Positions 46,534 through 59,690 of a stretch of DNA of 64,000 bases are shown in pieces. How positions within the stretch are numbered: position 1 is the stretch's first letter; the number at the start of each line of letters is the position of its first letter. The stretch lies in assembly GCF_000002235.5 (NCBI RefSeq), contig NW_022145599.1, positions 27,851,856 through 27,915,855 of the forward strand, read 5' to 3'. The notes beneath the pieces are model-generated. The model saw nothing but the letters and a program-made list of their open reading frames with translations, was not told the origin of the DNA and did no database searches. Position numbers and translations under genes: made by a program. Origin of the DNA: Strongylocentrotus purpuratus (Eukaryota; Echinodermata; Echinoidea; Camarodonta; Strongylocentrotidae).

Positions 46534-47488
46534 AACATGATTGAGAGAGTATATAGGTATTTTATCAGTCAAAGGGTTCTGCAATCGTTCATTCAAAACA
46601 TGCAAATATGTTTCGCGTGATCTCGTTATACAGCAATTTATGATTTGTTATATGAAAGTATGCGTTGTTATTTGCTTGTTAACCGATTATCATTTCAGAC
46701 TTGTTCTTGTTTATATAGCTGCTTGAGTGTTTCAGAAGTAGGGAAAACTGTAATATAAATGTGTTTTGTTTGTATTTGCCTTTGAATAAATTTCGTTCTC
46801 ATGAATTCACACCGTGTACCGCGTACCAATTGGTAGTCTTCAGTATAAGTAATTGATACGTTCATCACATGAAGAAAGGTAATTCATTCACGCACTCATG
46901 AAAATATAACATCGCAATCCAACGTTTCAATGTCACTAATAGCGTACATATATATATATATATAATATGTTTCATATCGTGAACATATTTCATAATCACA
47001 TGCATAAAACAATCAGCGTCAATATTTAAATACATTTAAGGTCACTTATTCGATTACTTTTTTTCTACGAACATTGAATTCCAGGATATTTGTGGGCGTT
47101 AGATGATTAAAAGATCGTCGACGGTCAACGAACCATCGAATCGGTCCCTCCTCAATGAAGAAATGAAGAAAAAAGAGGAATAAGATGGTGGGTCTTAGTT
47201 TCGAAGATTTGTTTAAATTTCTATTTCTTTTGAAATAACCAGGTCTGGAGGAAAGACTACGCTCTATACCCATGTTATTCCACAGGAATGAGATGGTGAA
47301 GTCTTAGTTTGAAGATTTTTCATTTTGTTTAAATAACCGAGTCTGAAGTAAAACTACGCTCTAAACCCATGCTTTATTACCGGGTCTTAGTTTGGAAGAT
47401 GGTGGGGTCTAAGTTTAAAAGTTTTTTTTTTTTTTTTTATAGTTTTGAATAACCGGGTCTGGAGAAAAGACTACGCTCAATACTCATG

Positions 47489-47532
<44 letters not shown>

Positions 47533-49126
47533 TCGTAGGTAACGTATTGTACTTTATTAAGATTAAGGTATTACTAACTGCACCTTGCACAAGAAGCCCA
47601 AAATATCTGCATAATTTGAGATTTTCAAAAACTGTTTTTCAGTCTAATTAAATTATAATGGTTTTGTTTATTTCTTTCTCGTTTTTTGTTTGCTTTTGTT
47701 TTTTCCCGGAAAGGAGACATCCCACCGACAGACATCACATAGTCTTTGACCGGTATTGGAGGGGCCTAGGCTGCGCATGAAGCCGAGAAGCCTGTTCAAC
47801 GTACCGAACCGGGCTGGCCAGAAAATACGCTCAAAACGGTTAAATGATTTTATGTTGACAGCCTTTCTGGAATCTCCGCAAAATGCGAACAATTGAACAG
47901 TGTCGATTTTTTTTTTCCCTCCCTTTTTTTGTTGTTTCCATTTAAAATTATTAAAAAAACTTGAATTCGGCGTAAATATTCACAATTGAATGACACACGC
48001 CCTTAAAACTAAAACAACAACAACAACAAACAACGTTCTTCCACAGGAATAAGATGATGGGGTCTTAGTTTTGAAGATTTTTAAAAAGTTTTGAAATAAC
48101 CGTGTCTGGAAGAAAAACTACGCTCTAAACCCATGCTTTATTACCGAGTCTTAGTTTGGAAGATGGTGGGGTCTTAGTTTAAAAGTGTTTTTTTTTTAAA
48201 CTTTTGAATAACCGTGTCTGGAGGAAAGACTACGCTCGATTCTCTACTAACCACCTTGCACCGCACATAATTATTTGAGCCCAATATGTTTCGCTTTTTA
48301 TAGTGAGTATACATGTACATGAAGAAGAAGAGTGAGAAAGAAGGAAAAAAAAAGAAAAAAAGAAATTAGAAGAGAGAACTGTCTATATTAACGTTTAAAA
48401 TCTTCATGTATCATGATCTGTTTTTTTTATTTTTTGGTTTTCGGTCAAAATTTTGAAGAAACACGATGGAGACGACTAGACATATTGGTGGACGTCGGAG
48501 GGCCTAGGCTCAGCATTAGGCTGAGTTGAGAAGCTTGTCACTACGTACCGTGTCCGAGTTGGTCCTTGGGCGTCCTATGTAGCCGATAAGCCTTTTGCTC
48601 GCCAGCCACTGAATTCTTCATCATTAAATAAAAGTTTAGCTTTTAAAAATCTAATTTATTCAAATCTATATATCAAAAAAAGTAAATCTAATTTTAAAGG
48701 AATAAAAATCCTGAGAGAAGAGGCGTAAATATTCACTTCTGAATGAAAAACGCCTATAAATTAAAACAACAACAACAACGTTATTCCACAGAAAAAGGAT
48801 TATGGGGTCTTAGTTTTGAAGATTTTTTAATTTTTTGAAATAACCGGGTCTGGAGTAAAGACTGCGCTATACCCATGCTTTATTACAGGGTTTTAGTTTT
48901 GAACAAATTCGACAAAATATCCCTTCAAATTTATTACATTTGTGGGTAAAGTCATTATTACATTTGTGGGTAAAGTCATTGTTACATTTGTGGGCGATTC
49001 AAAATTATTACATTTGTGGGTGAAATTATTACATTTGTGGGTAAAGTGTCATTACATTTGTAGGTGTTATTACATTTGTTGGCGTTATTACATTTTGTGG
49101 GCGTTATTACATTTGTGGGTGTAACA
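46534..49126. repeat. Right inverted arm
   Basis: This is the reverse complement of the left arm, from the inner end TGATTGAGAGAGTATATAGG to the CATTTGTGGGTAAAG minisatellite at 48934-49120. It carries extra blocks relative to the left arm at about 47490-48030 ((TA)n and a unique block) and 48250-48770. Confidence 0.85.
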
Positions 49127-49689
49127 GGGGGTAAGAGGGCACTTTAAAAAAAAAAAATTGTTAATATTTTTTTGGGGGCCGGGGGCACGCCCCTGTTTTT
49201 CAGTACATTTTGGGCTGATTTTAAATTTTTTTTTGGCCGGGTGTGCCCCCCCCCCCTGGACCCGTCCCTGGGTGGACTACTCATGAGATTACTTCAGTCT
49301 CCAAACAAAAGTAGCCCACTTCCGGATGATGCCATTTAGTCATTTTCAGGGTAGGACCGTAAACTATTTAATTTTCATTTTTTAAACAACTGTTCATTCA
49401 TGTCCCTTTTTGCTTGAAAGGCAACTCAGTGAATTCCCTATCATAGTCCATGGGCCAAGGCCAGAAATTTGGGTTATTGGTACCACTCAAGGTGGCAAGA
49501 TCTACTTATGCATTTTGAAATGCCCTATATCTATACATAATATTTTGATATGATAGCATTTCCGAATGTACAGCTTAGTCATATAATCAGCAGTTTCCAT
49601 GGCAACACTAGACTAAAACCAGTATTATTCAAAGAAACAGTTAAAGTCATTTAAAAATAATAAAAACACTTTTGAATGCGTAAAAATGT

Positions 49690-51480
49690 ACAGGTTAGAA
49701 TACCTCACCATAAAGGAAAGCAATGAAATGCAATTTACATCACCATTTATAACGGTTGCCATGGTAACGACCCCAGAATGGCCTAAAATCAAGGATTTTG
49801 GAGTAATTTCAGTAATATATTACACAATATACTCATTCAAGACAAGTTAAAGTCCCTTTTCCAAAATAATGACACAACTTTATGACTAATACATCATATA
49901 AGCCAAGAATATGCTATTTAGTACCTTCCCATTGTTACCATGGCAACATGAATTAGAGTTAACAAGATGCCCTGTATGGTACTATATGCCATATTTTGTC
50001 TATATTTTGGCATTGGAGAGCTGTTGAAAGTTTATTTTGGTGTCTATACCCAGGTTTTCAGGCCCACAGAATAAAAGTTTAGAATACCTCACCATAAAGT
50101 AAAGTAATGAAATGCAAATTACATTACCATCTATAACGGTTGCCATAGTAACGACCCCAGAATGGCCTAAAATCAAGGATTTTGGCGTATTTTCAGTAAC
50201 ATATTGGACAATATGCCCTTTCAAGACAAGTTAAAGTCCCCTTTCCAATTTAATGACACAACTATATGACTAATACATCATATAAGCCAAGAATATGCTA
50301 TTTAGTACATTCCCATTGTTACCATAGCAACATGAATTAGAGTTAACAAGATGCCCTGTATGGTACTATATGCCATTTTTTGGCTATATTTTGGCATTGG
50401 AGAGCTGTTGAAAGTTTATTTTGGTGTCTATACCCAGGTTTTCAGGCCCACGGAATAAAAGTTTAGAATACCTCACCATAAAGAAAAGTAATGAAATGCA
50501 AATTACATTACCATTTATAACGGTTGCCATAGTAACGACCCCAGAATGGCCTAAAATCAAGGATTTTGGCGTATTTTCAGTAACATATTGGACAATACAC
50601 TCTTAAAAATGTCTAGTCAGATTTGACTAGAAACTAGTCAAATCTGACTAGAATAAAGGATCCCAGGGGCACTTACTAGTTTCTAGTCCTTTTGAACCGA
50701 AAAAACTAGTCACGAACGATAATGGATTAGATTACTAGTCAAACTTGTTTGAAAATGGATAGATTTCTAGTCATAATGACTAAAATCTAGTCAAAAAATG
50801 TGACTAGAAAATCTGATCAAAATCTGACTAGTTATTTTTAAGAGTGTATGCCCTTTCAAGACAAGTTAAAGTCCCCTTTCCAATTTAATGACACAACTAT
50901 ATGACTAATACATCATATAAGCCAAGAATATGCTATTTAGTACCTTCCCGTTGTTACCATGGCAACATGAATTAGAGTTAACAAGATGCCCTGTATGGTA
51001 CTATATGCCATATTTTGGCGATATCTTGGGATTGGAGGGCTGTTGAAAGTTCATTTTGGTGTCTATACCCAGGTTTTAAGGCCCACAGAATACGAGTTTA
51101 GAATACCTCACCATGAAGAAAAGTAATGAAATGCAAATTATATTACCATTTATAACGGTTGCCATAGCAACGACCCCAGAATAGCCTAAAATCAAGGATA
51201 TTGGCGTATTTTCAGTAACATATTAGAAAATTTGCTCATTCAAGACAACTTAAAGTCCCCTTTTCAAATTATTGAAAAACTGTATGACTAATCTATCATA
51301 TAAGCCAATAATATGTTATATAGTACATTCCCATTATTACCATGGCAACATGAATTAGAGTTTAGAGTTTACAAAATGCCCTGTACGATACTATATGCCA
51401 TATTTTGGCAATATCTTGGCTATATCTTAGGATTGGAGAGGTGTTGAAAGTTCATTTTGGTGTCTATACCCAGGTTTTCA
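49690..51480. repeat. 383-bp tandem units in the left arm
   Basis: Four units each contain TTTAGAATACCTCACCATAA, ATAACGGTTGCCATAGTAAC and ATTGTTACCATGGCAACATG. Spacing is about 381-386 bp once the MITE at 50598-50846 is removed. The small open frames seen in the units are not conserved at protein level. Confidence 0.85.
50598..50846. mobile_element. 249-bp MITE with TA target duplication, empty sites in sister units
   Basis: The ends CACTCTTAAAAAT and ATTTTTAAGAGTG lie between TA (50596-50597) and TA (50847-50848). Sister 383-bp units read GGACAATATGCCC at the same place, giving a direct view of the empty site. The interior is built from ACTAGTC/GACTAGT motifs. TA duplication fits the Tc1/mariner group. 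Confidence 0.87.
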
Positions 51481-51699
51481 GGCACAGGGAACACAGCTAA
51501 AGCTTTATTTTGGAAATTAACATAGGACATCATACATTTGCATAAAATCAGAGCAAAATGACCATAAAAGTATTCTGCCACTGCATATTACAAGCTGTTT
51601 CTTAGGGTTTAGAAAGATATAACATTGTCGTGACTGCATTAGATGCTAGAAAACTTCATTTTATTGTATGCAATGCTGGAACCAGCACAGATTCATCAC

Positions 51700-53990
51700 A
51701 ATAATGACCATTTGCTTGCTATTGTATCAAAACTATCCCGAAGAATACTACGAGCAAAATGAGAATAAATGAGTCAAAGGTAAATATGAATTCCAGAAAA
51801 TTTGTGTCTGTTTATTCAAAACACCTTCTTTGGGCAGAAATATTACAGGCGGTTTGCACGAAGTCTCAGAAACTATTTGTCACACCCTCTCTTTCCTATT
51901 TTTTGTTTACTCTCTTTGAAAGAAAGGTGTGATTGAATTTAAGTAGTCCATTTGGACACAAATTAATTCACATTTTCAACGCCAGAAAAAAAAACATGTA
52001 TATGCCTTTGAAACTTTACATTGATTGTTCAAAATGATGTAACTGATAAAATATATCTAGTACATCTTCGAGTTTAACCTTCAAGTGTCCTTTCCATGTG
52101 ATCTGGAATTTTAAGCCTACCCTAAGTTGTCACCATGACTTTGATAATGGCAGCTTATTTGTCAATTAGATACTGGTGACTTGTGGTAAATAGATCACAC
52201 ACAATCACCGGTCACCGACTCTTCTTTTGTCTGCAACACCTCTCTTTGTTTTCATCCTGAATTGACAAGAGAGAAGAAAGCAACATCTACTACATGTATT
52301 TTCATCCTCACTTCGACAAACTTTCTCAAAGTTACTCCTGCAGTCAACACGTTAATAAGGGAACGCCGTCATCTTACTATTTAAAATTTGTTTCCTACAT
52401 TTCTCTTGGAACAAAATATATTCATCTCACTTTAATTTATCATGAGTCTGTGTCTGAATCGTCTACCTTGACTTTTGCCACTTCTTTATCTTCATCATCA
52501 TCATCTTCCTGCTGGTTTGTGAAGGTCTTTAATTTGCACATGTTAGTGCATTTCAGTTGGTTCACGAGACAGGAAATTTGCAGGCACGGGCACAGTACAC
52601 TTGCAGGACATCAATTGCAACACAGATTCCGGTGCTGTGCTATCTATTCTATATGGACAGATTGCCGTTGCCATCTGTGTTCCACCCACAGGTCGTTGGA
52701 TCTTTGACTACGGGTTAACACACAAGGCAGCGTCGCCATATTGCAGCCTGGTACATGTAGTTCACCCGAAGAACATGCATGCGCAAAGAGTCTTTGCATG
52801 GAGGTAGCTGGCTGGATTCTACCTCTCCTCCTTTTGCAAAGAAGAGGTGGTGGTCATTGATTCGGTCTCATCAGATTGTGGATGTGAATGCATACATTTC
52901 GACACACAAACTCTTGTATCTTGTCTATTAGGGTTGTTGAAACATCCCATTCTTCACCAAGATGCTTAAAGTCAGGAGCTTAAGTGCATCCAGCTTTCCA
53001 CGTCATGCAAACGCACTATGTCGCAGCCAGTAAAGGCAGGCGTTAGAGCTTGGCAGACATCTTCACCCAAAAAGCTTGCAAGTTTGTAAACATAAAAGTA
53101 CCCGCACGGTAAGGGCCTGTTAGTGGCCAAAGAGACCAGCCGAGACCCTGCAAAAGTTGTGGGCATGCCCAAAACTTTCGCCGTGTGGGCACAAGCGGAG
53201 GCACACAGTGAGAACCCGGTATGAGGACTATAAGAGGACAGTACAAGGACGGTGAGCTCGTACGAGGCCGTTCGTGGGGCAGTGAGAACGGTGACGTGAC
53301 GATCGATGTGTCATATTTTGTCCAACGGGTTGTTACTGTATACCAGCCTCGTTACGTCATACCGGGCCCCCACCGATCATTAACGGTCAACCGCTCTCTT
53401 AACGACCTAATAACGTCATCTTACCATTCCACCGTCCTCGTAACGTCTCCATACCGGCCTAGCTGTTGCCGTGTTTTACATTGTGCCCGTTCAGAAACCG
53501 TGCCAGACACAGTGACTCCATATTTTACTGTATAAAAAATGCTTCCTCTGTTGTTTCCTGCGGATCGAGCTTCCTATAGCTTGACCCCTCCCCCTGCTTT
53601 CCCTCCATGTAGAGACGCCGCTCCGGTGGGGGGGGGGGGGGGGGGCTGGTGTGCACAGCCCCCTCCCCAGTTTCGAAGTACCCCAGAAGTGCCCATTTGT
53701 ACATAGGAAAATTGCCCCTTTTACTTTGACAAGTGCACCTATTACTTTATTAAAGTGCCCCTTTGTAGGTGCCCTTTTTGTTCCCCCCCCCCCTCCTCTA
53801 ATTTGTTAGTCGCTCTGCCGCCCCTAGCTGCTTCCATGTGTAGGCATTATGAAGAATTATGAAGATTTATGATTAATTGTTAAGAAGAACAATGAGGACG
53901 TACATCCGTGAACTCGAGAACTGAAGTGTGACCGGTAGCTAGGGTGAGTGTCCAGCTTTCATATACCGTGTGTGACGTCTTCAAGGCCAA
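51700..53990. other. Element interior without a supported gene
   Basis: Several + and - strand open frames of 60-137 codons lack recognisable motifs. A G run (53628-53646) and the CCCC/TTTT repeat (53640-53800, also at 8.3 kb) lie near the end of this stretch. Confidence 0.4.
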
Positions 53991-53998
53991 GCGAATGT

Positions 53999-56104
53999 TC
54001 AACGAATGGCTCTTTTATGGTTGCGTTCGGGTGGTAAGCAGCAGGTACCCACCCAGTGGGGCTCTGGTGAGACCCGGCGAGGGAAAGGCCAACACGGTGA
54101 CACTAGCTGGCACGATCGAGCACGCTGTAAGTGGTAAGGGACCAGTATGCAGACGGAATGGAAACGATGAGGGCACAGTGGGAAAATGTAACACCATGGG
54201 ACAGCACGATAATACAGACACAGATTACCAGCACATCGGTGTCTTCGGCTGTGGTTACTATGGATCCGTATCCATCCTCCGCAGCATGCCATGCATGAAG
54301 AAGCATTCGTGTGTCAGCTTCCTCTTGTGTTGTCTTCAGAGTTATGAATTCTTCATAGTGCTTCTCCACTTGCCACATAAAGTGACTTATTATGAAGCTT
54401 CTCCCTCTCTGCAGGCTGCTTCAACTGATCGACCAAAAATTAATCTAGGCTTATTTTTGTTTTCAGGGTTTCTTCAGAATTTTTTCCACTGCAAAATGTT
54501 GTGACAAGGTGCAATGTTCTTCCAATGTGTTTCAGCCGTGGAACCTCTGTTGTATTTCTCAGCATTCTTGATGGACTCATCCATGTAAAGTTGTAGACAT
54601 CAAACACGAGATCAGTCCTGGTACTATCAGTGCCTTCGTGCAGAGCTAGCGTCAATGCAGCATCTGCTATGTGCAAATGACTTGTCGCCCCCTTTGAGTC
54701 TATGGACAAGGCTCATTCTATCAATGATACAAGCTGAAGGCTTCAGAGTGAGATCTGCTGGTGACACAATTTTCTCCAGCCCTGTTTGTCTTGCGCAGTG
54801 ACCACGGTATTGGTCCGAGTGGGCGTGCTAAACCTCTATAATAGATAGCGCTCTGCTGTGAGCAATGGTGATCATGCATGCGCCCAAAGAGGTTTCGGTC
54901 TGCCTTCACGATTACCTGATTCCCTTTAGCTTTGTAACCAGCCTGCTTTTTATTGATATTTAGGAAGGTCATCAGGCTCTCTTTTTTCATCTTGTCATGA
55001 AAGTTTACCATGGGTTGCTCTTTTTCCAAACGATCTTCTCGGTATGCTTCTTTTCCAACTTTGTGATTTTTCAGCAGGTCTTTGGCAATATCTTGTGGGG
55101 CCAGGATACAGTAGACAAGTTGACCAACTCTGTTTCATCATGGCTCAGCTGTTCTTGATTAGTTCCACAAATGAACGAACATCGGTCTCATCTTTTCTTA
55201 TCCGGCTTAGTTGCAGGTCCGGATGATTGAAGTGCTGTAAACTGTTTTTGCTGACCATGTCTCTCAACTCCCTCAAAATAATATGAGCTTCTGACCTTCT
55301 GTACTCAGATGTCAGGTAGTACCTACTGTCAGCTCCTGGTTTTAGGCTGAACCTTTTGTCCCCCACCCCAGTGGTCTGTGTGTCCTTGTTGATGGTTTCT
55401 TCAATTCTGGTCGACTGGGATTCTGCCAAAGAGGTCCTACCAAGTTGTACAGAAAATATCTGGCCCTGCATGAATTGTTCATGCACATCTGGGTGATCAA
55501 TTGGCCAGCCGGGACATTTGTACATATTATACTATAGTAGAGAAGAAAGCGTGCTTAGTTCAGTTTGTCGTCGGCGAAGCACCAGGGAATCATTGCACGA
55601 ATGAAAGCGAGGTGCAGCACCCATGCAGACACCCTCTCTAGATGCCCGAACCAGACCTAGCATAACCTTGACGATGTCCACATACATCCAGAAGGCCAAG
55701 AGGGTCCCATTCTCCAGTATCAGGTAATCAAGGTAGACATCAAACAGCTTGAAGATGGGCTCAAAGGACTGGTTCTCAATCATCTTACAGCCAGCAGCTT
55801 GAGAAACATCTTCACATAGGCTGTTCACGACTCTAAGGCTTTCTTCCAGGTGAACCTGGTCATCAGTGTGGTTAGTTTCTAGACAGGGTAGGAAGCCTTT
55901 CCACGCCTGTCGCATAAATTATGCCTCGTACAACAACTTTACTGCACGGTTGTACTTGCAGCATTCAATCACTCCAGCTACAGAGCCAATATCAGTGACA
56001 CCTGACTCTACACATAGGTCCCTCAGTCCAGCATCTTGAAACATCTTCTCAATGGGTGACCACAGTGTGCATATGCCAAGAGATATACATCCCAGGGACT
56101 TCAC
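53999..56104 (-). pseudogene. Decayed transposon protein with an XPG/PIN-like nuclease motif
   Basis: The minus-strand frames, in order, are 56104-55919, 55915-55532 and 55525-55145 (one frame broken by two stop codons), then 55029-54721, 54709-54440 and 54378-54103 (shifted frames). Recognisable pieces: FWMYVDIVKVMLGLVRASRE, HPDVHEQFMQGQIFSVQLG, IEETINKD, SRIRKDETDV, KADRNLFGRM, and finally QEEADTRMLLHAW with TAEDTDVLVI. The E-E-A-D and D-x-D pair resembles the metal site of XPG/FEN1-type PIN nucleases (EAEA and D-x-D). Proteins with this set of motifs are very common in cnidarian, echinoderm and lancelet genomes. The family could be Academ-type, some of which carry XPG nucleases, but I cannot confirm that. 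Confidence 0.55.
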
Positions 56105-57429
56105 AGTTTTTATACAATTACAAACAAATGGTCATTAATGTGATGAATCTGTGCTGGTTCCAACATTGCATACAATCAAATGAAGTTTTCTAGCATCTAA
56201 TGTAGTCATGACAATGTTATATCTTTCTAAACCCTAAGAAACAGCTTGTAATATGCAGTGGCAGAATACTTTTATGGTCATTTTACTCTGATTTTATGCA
56301 AATATATGAAAAATAGCAGTGATGTCCTATGTTAATGTCCAAAATAATGCTTTAGCTGTGTTCCATGTGCCTGAAAACCTGGGTATAGACACCAAAATGA
56401 ACTTTCAACACGTCTCCAATCCCAAGATATAGCCAAAATATGGCATATAGTACCATACAGGGCATCTTGTTAACTCTAATTCATGTTGCCATGGTAATAA
56501 AGGGAATGTACTATATAACATATTCTTGGCTTATATGATAGATTAGTCATATAGTTTTTCAATAATTTGGAAAGGGGACTTTAACTTGTCTTGAAAGGGC
56601 ATATTGTCTAATATGTTACTGAAAATACGCCAAAATCCTTGATTTTAGGCCATTCTGGGGTCGTTACTATGGCAACCGTTATAAATGGTAACGTAATTTG
56701 CATTTCATTACTTTTCTTTATGGTGAGGTATTCTAAACTTTTATTCTGTGGGCCTGTAAACCTGGGTATAGACACCAAAATAAACTTTCAACAGCTCTCC
56801 AATGCCAAAATATAGCCAAAATATGGCATATAGTACCATACAGGGCATCTTGTTAACTCTAATTCATGTTGCCATGGTAACAATGGGAAGGTACTAAATA
56901 GCATATTCTTGGCTTATATGATGTATTAGTCATAAAGTTGTGTCATTATTTTGGAAAAGGGACTTTAACTTGTCTTGAATGAGTATATTGTGTAATATAT
57001 TACTGAAATTACTCCAAAATCCTTGATTTTAGGCCATTCTGGGGTCGTTACCATGGCAACCGTTATAAATGGTGATGTAAATTGCATTTCATTGCTTTCC
57101 TTTATGGTGAAGTATTCTGAACTGTACATTTTTACGCATTCAAAAGTGTTTTTATAATTTTTAAATGACTTTAACTGTTTCTTCGAATAATACCGGTTTT
57201 GGTCTAGTGTTGCCATGGAAACTGCTGATTATTTGACTAAGCTGTACATTCGGAAATGCTATCATAACTTTTTACACGTATATATGGCCAACAAACAAAA
57301 AAAAAGTACAAAGGTTTTGCCACCTCTGATGGTACCAATATCTGGTCTGGCCCATGGACTATCAGTTAAGCAGGAGGGTCTACATATCCCATGCCATCTC
57401 AGCTCAGTATGATGATAATTTTCATAACT

Positions 57430-58985
57430 CTCCTTGGCCTTCACCTAATCATAAATATAATGCACTGTAAAGTTCCCTTTCATAATTGACATTCTGATAA
57501 TGATTTTCTATTTATTTTGACTTGGAATGTTTTAATTGTTGACTCTGTCATTCTCTTAATTCCTTTTGCTTTCAAGCAGTCTAGATACGTCTGAAGAAAC
57601 TTAAAGAAGTTTTGTTGAAGAGCATGCTTAAGAAACTAGAATCAATGATATTGATCGTTGTGGCAATGCTTCAATGTTTCAACACCTCAATCTCTCTTTC
57701 ATACTTTTTAATGGTAAACATTTTGAATATCATATAGAAAACTCCACTCATAATTTTTATTGTGTATAGAATTCAGTAAACGCAATAAAACAGATTGGTT
57801 ATAAAATCAATTAATTGATTTAAAGTGAACTGGTAACACTGTCCATGATTTCTGAAACAATTAACTGAATGGTCGTACCTGTGTCAGTTTTCTGTTACAG
57901 TATTGTAGTGAACTCCTGCATAAATCATAAAACATAAATCTTTATATTCAAATGTTTAGCTCAGAACAGCTATTTATCAGGTATACCTACCACATTTTTA
58001 GAAATCAGTAATGCATATTAGAGTTTTGGATTTCAGTTCTATGAATTCTCATATCGTATCTTTGTATTGAAAAATTTGTTTATTTCTTTTAAATGTTTCT
58101 ATTTACAGGGGTTGGTGCCTTTATTAGAACATGAATATAACTTACATTTCCACAATTTGTTTTTCTGTCAAAATACAATGTTACTAGTTCACATTTAATG
58201 GTTTTATTTTTACTTCTCTAGTTATTCTCATCATAATTGTATTTGGTATTTCAAACTATCCTACAATCATACAATATAATGTTGCTGTTTTGAATTTATC
58301 CGTATGATGAAAAATGAAATTGTTTAGTCAAAATGATATTTCCATGTTTAACATACATTGTTCAGCTGATAATTGTTTAGTCAAAAATTACGTGTTCGCC
58401 TGGGTGAAGATAACCATTTAGCATTGGTAAACTTTGTAGCGTTTGAGACTGTGTACTAAACTTTATTGAAATACTCTACAAAGAGATTGTGTAAACTAAC
58501 TTGCTTCTGATACTCTACTCACAAAACATTTATGAAAAACAGTGATGAACAAAAAAGTACCGTTGATGATTATATTAGTCATATTTCCCATTGAAAAACT
58601 CCACCATCTTTTTGTTCAAGAACTGCCTTGTTTCGTTACGATCAACATATACATTTTTCAAATAGAACATGATAACCATGTCGTGCAAGAAAGAGACTAG
58701 ACCACACAGTACTGTTTTGAATATCTCTTTTGTCTTCAGGTAAACAATCTATGTAGATGATGAGGATGATGATGCAAAAGATAAAGACATTTTAGCATAT
58801 TTACAAGTACTGTATAATGTTTGAAATAACCTTCCTATTCCGTGGATGTATACCTGATGAGTCTTTTCCACAAAACCCGAAATGTACGTTTCAAAATGCA
58901 ATACTGTATTGATGATAATTGATGATGGTATGTTTGGTATGAATTATTTGATATTTCAAATTTATGTTTACCTCTTTTTTGCTAA
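57430..58985. other. AT-rich non-coding stretch
   Basis: No supported exon or repeat. It directly precedes the LINE remnant on the same strand, so part of it may be an unrecognised portion of that element. Confidence 0.4.
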
Positions 58986-59690
58986 TTGTTGCATAACTTA
59001 AAGAAGGTTTTCAAAGTATGCAAATATGTTCATCAAATTTCTGTTGGCAAGATTCTTAAAGTTCCGATTTCGGAAATAAAATGGGCTACAGTTTTAACTG
59101 AACCTGTTCAAGACTGGAAGAAACTTTATACTATTCCTTTAAAATGTTGCCTTTCTACGAATCTTCGTTATTTTCAGTTCAGAATTTTACATCGAACATT
59201 AGGTGTCAACAAATATCTTCACATTATGGGCATAGCTAATTCATTTATGTACATATTTCTTATCCTCTGTTGAAAGTATTTCACACTTGTTTTTGGGAAT
59301 GCCCTGTTACGCATCAATTCATACAAGACTTCCAAAGCTCTATTCTAAACAATGAAGTGCTTTTGAATAAAAAATTGCTTTTTGTTTGGTTTCCCAGATG
59401 GTACGCAATGTATCTTTAATTTTGTCATTTTATGTGCAAAACACTATTCTCTGCGAAATACAAAAGGGAACGGCTATCTTTAAATTATTTTAAGAAGATG
59501 CTTAAAGTTGTTATGAGGTTAAGTGGGTTCTTTCTATCAAACTCAACAAATTCGTTGTATTACTTGATAAAAAGGGACATGTGCCACTGTTGTAATAATG
59601 TTTGTTTTACCGATATGTCTATACATGTACTTTGTTCAAATGTATTGTTTGGTTCTTGCTCAAGAATGATTCAATATATTTTTCTCTGAA
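58986..59690 (+). pseudogene. LINE ORF2 C-terminal remnant (L1/Tx1-like)
   Basis: The + strand reads DWKKLYTIPLKC, LSTNLRYFQFRILHRTLGVN, then after a frameshift an FWECPVTHQF-type segment and a YKRERLSLNYFKKM segment. The order of W-x-x-x-Y, R-x-F-Q-x-x-I-x-x-R and F-W-x-C is typical of the C-terminal region of L1/Tx1-type LINEs. Frameshifts and stops mark it as dead. Confidence 0.65.

Larger units (their letters stand above)
42707..49272. mobile_element. Large hAT-like/foldback composite with long inverted arms
   Basis: The outer ends CAGGGGCGGATCGAGG and CCTGGACCCGTCCCTG are inverted with a few mismatches. Flanking octamers (AGCAGAGT and GGTGGACT) are only partly alike, so a target duplication is not proven. 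Inside are G/C tracts of the dispersed MITE family and then two long inverted arms described separately. The spacer contains the gene's cytoplasmic-tail exon, so at least the central part must be host sequence if that exon is real. Confidence 0.5.
49441..57362. mobile_element. 8-kb DNA element with tandem-unit terminal inverted repeats
   Basis: The left arm (49441 to about 51700) and right arm (about 56130 to 57362) are inverted copies. Outer ends read ATAGTCCATGGGCCA (left) and the complement TGGCCCATGGACTAT (right). The arms contain about 383-bp tandem units (left starts near 49697, 50078, 50464 and 51095). The core carries decayed minus-strand protein frames. Such unit-built arms recall foldback elements (for example the Tu elements of sea urchins), while the core proteins point to a larger DNA transposon. 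No target duplication was established. Confidence 0.7.

Noticed and set aside
44666..46726. Two near-identical 61-codon frames on opposite strands (44666-44851 and 46541-46726), both starting MREYI
   Set aside because: They are the inner ends of the inverted arms. Three of 61 residues differ, with no sign of constraint, and they match no domain.
43893..47273. Paired short frames starting [17 protein letters not shown] in the two arms
   Set aside because: Also explained by the inverted repeat; they run across tandem non-coding units.
50000..57216. Short frames repeated in the 383-bp units
   Set aside because: Unit-to-unit frameshifts and stops show that the tandem repeat is non-coding.
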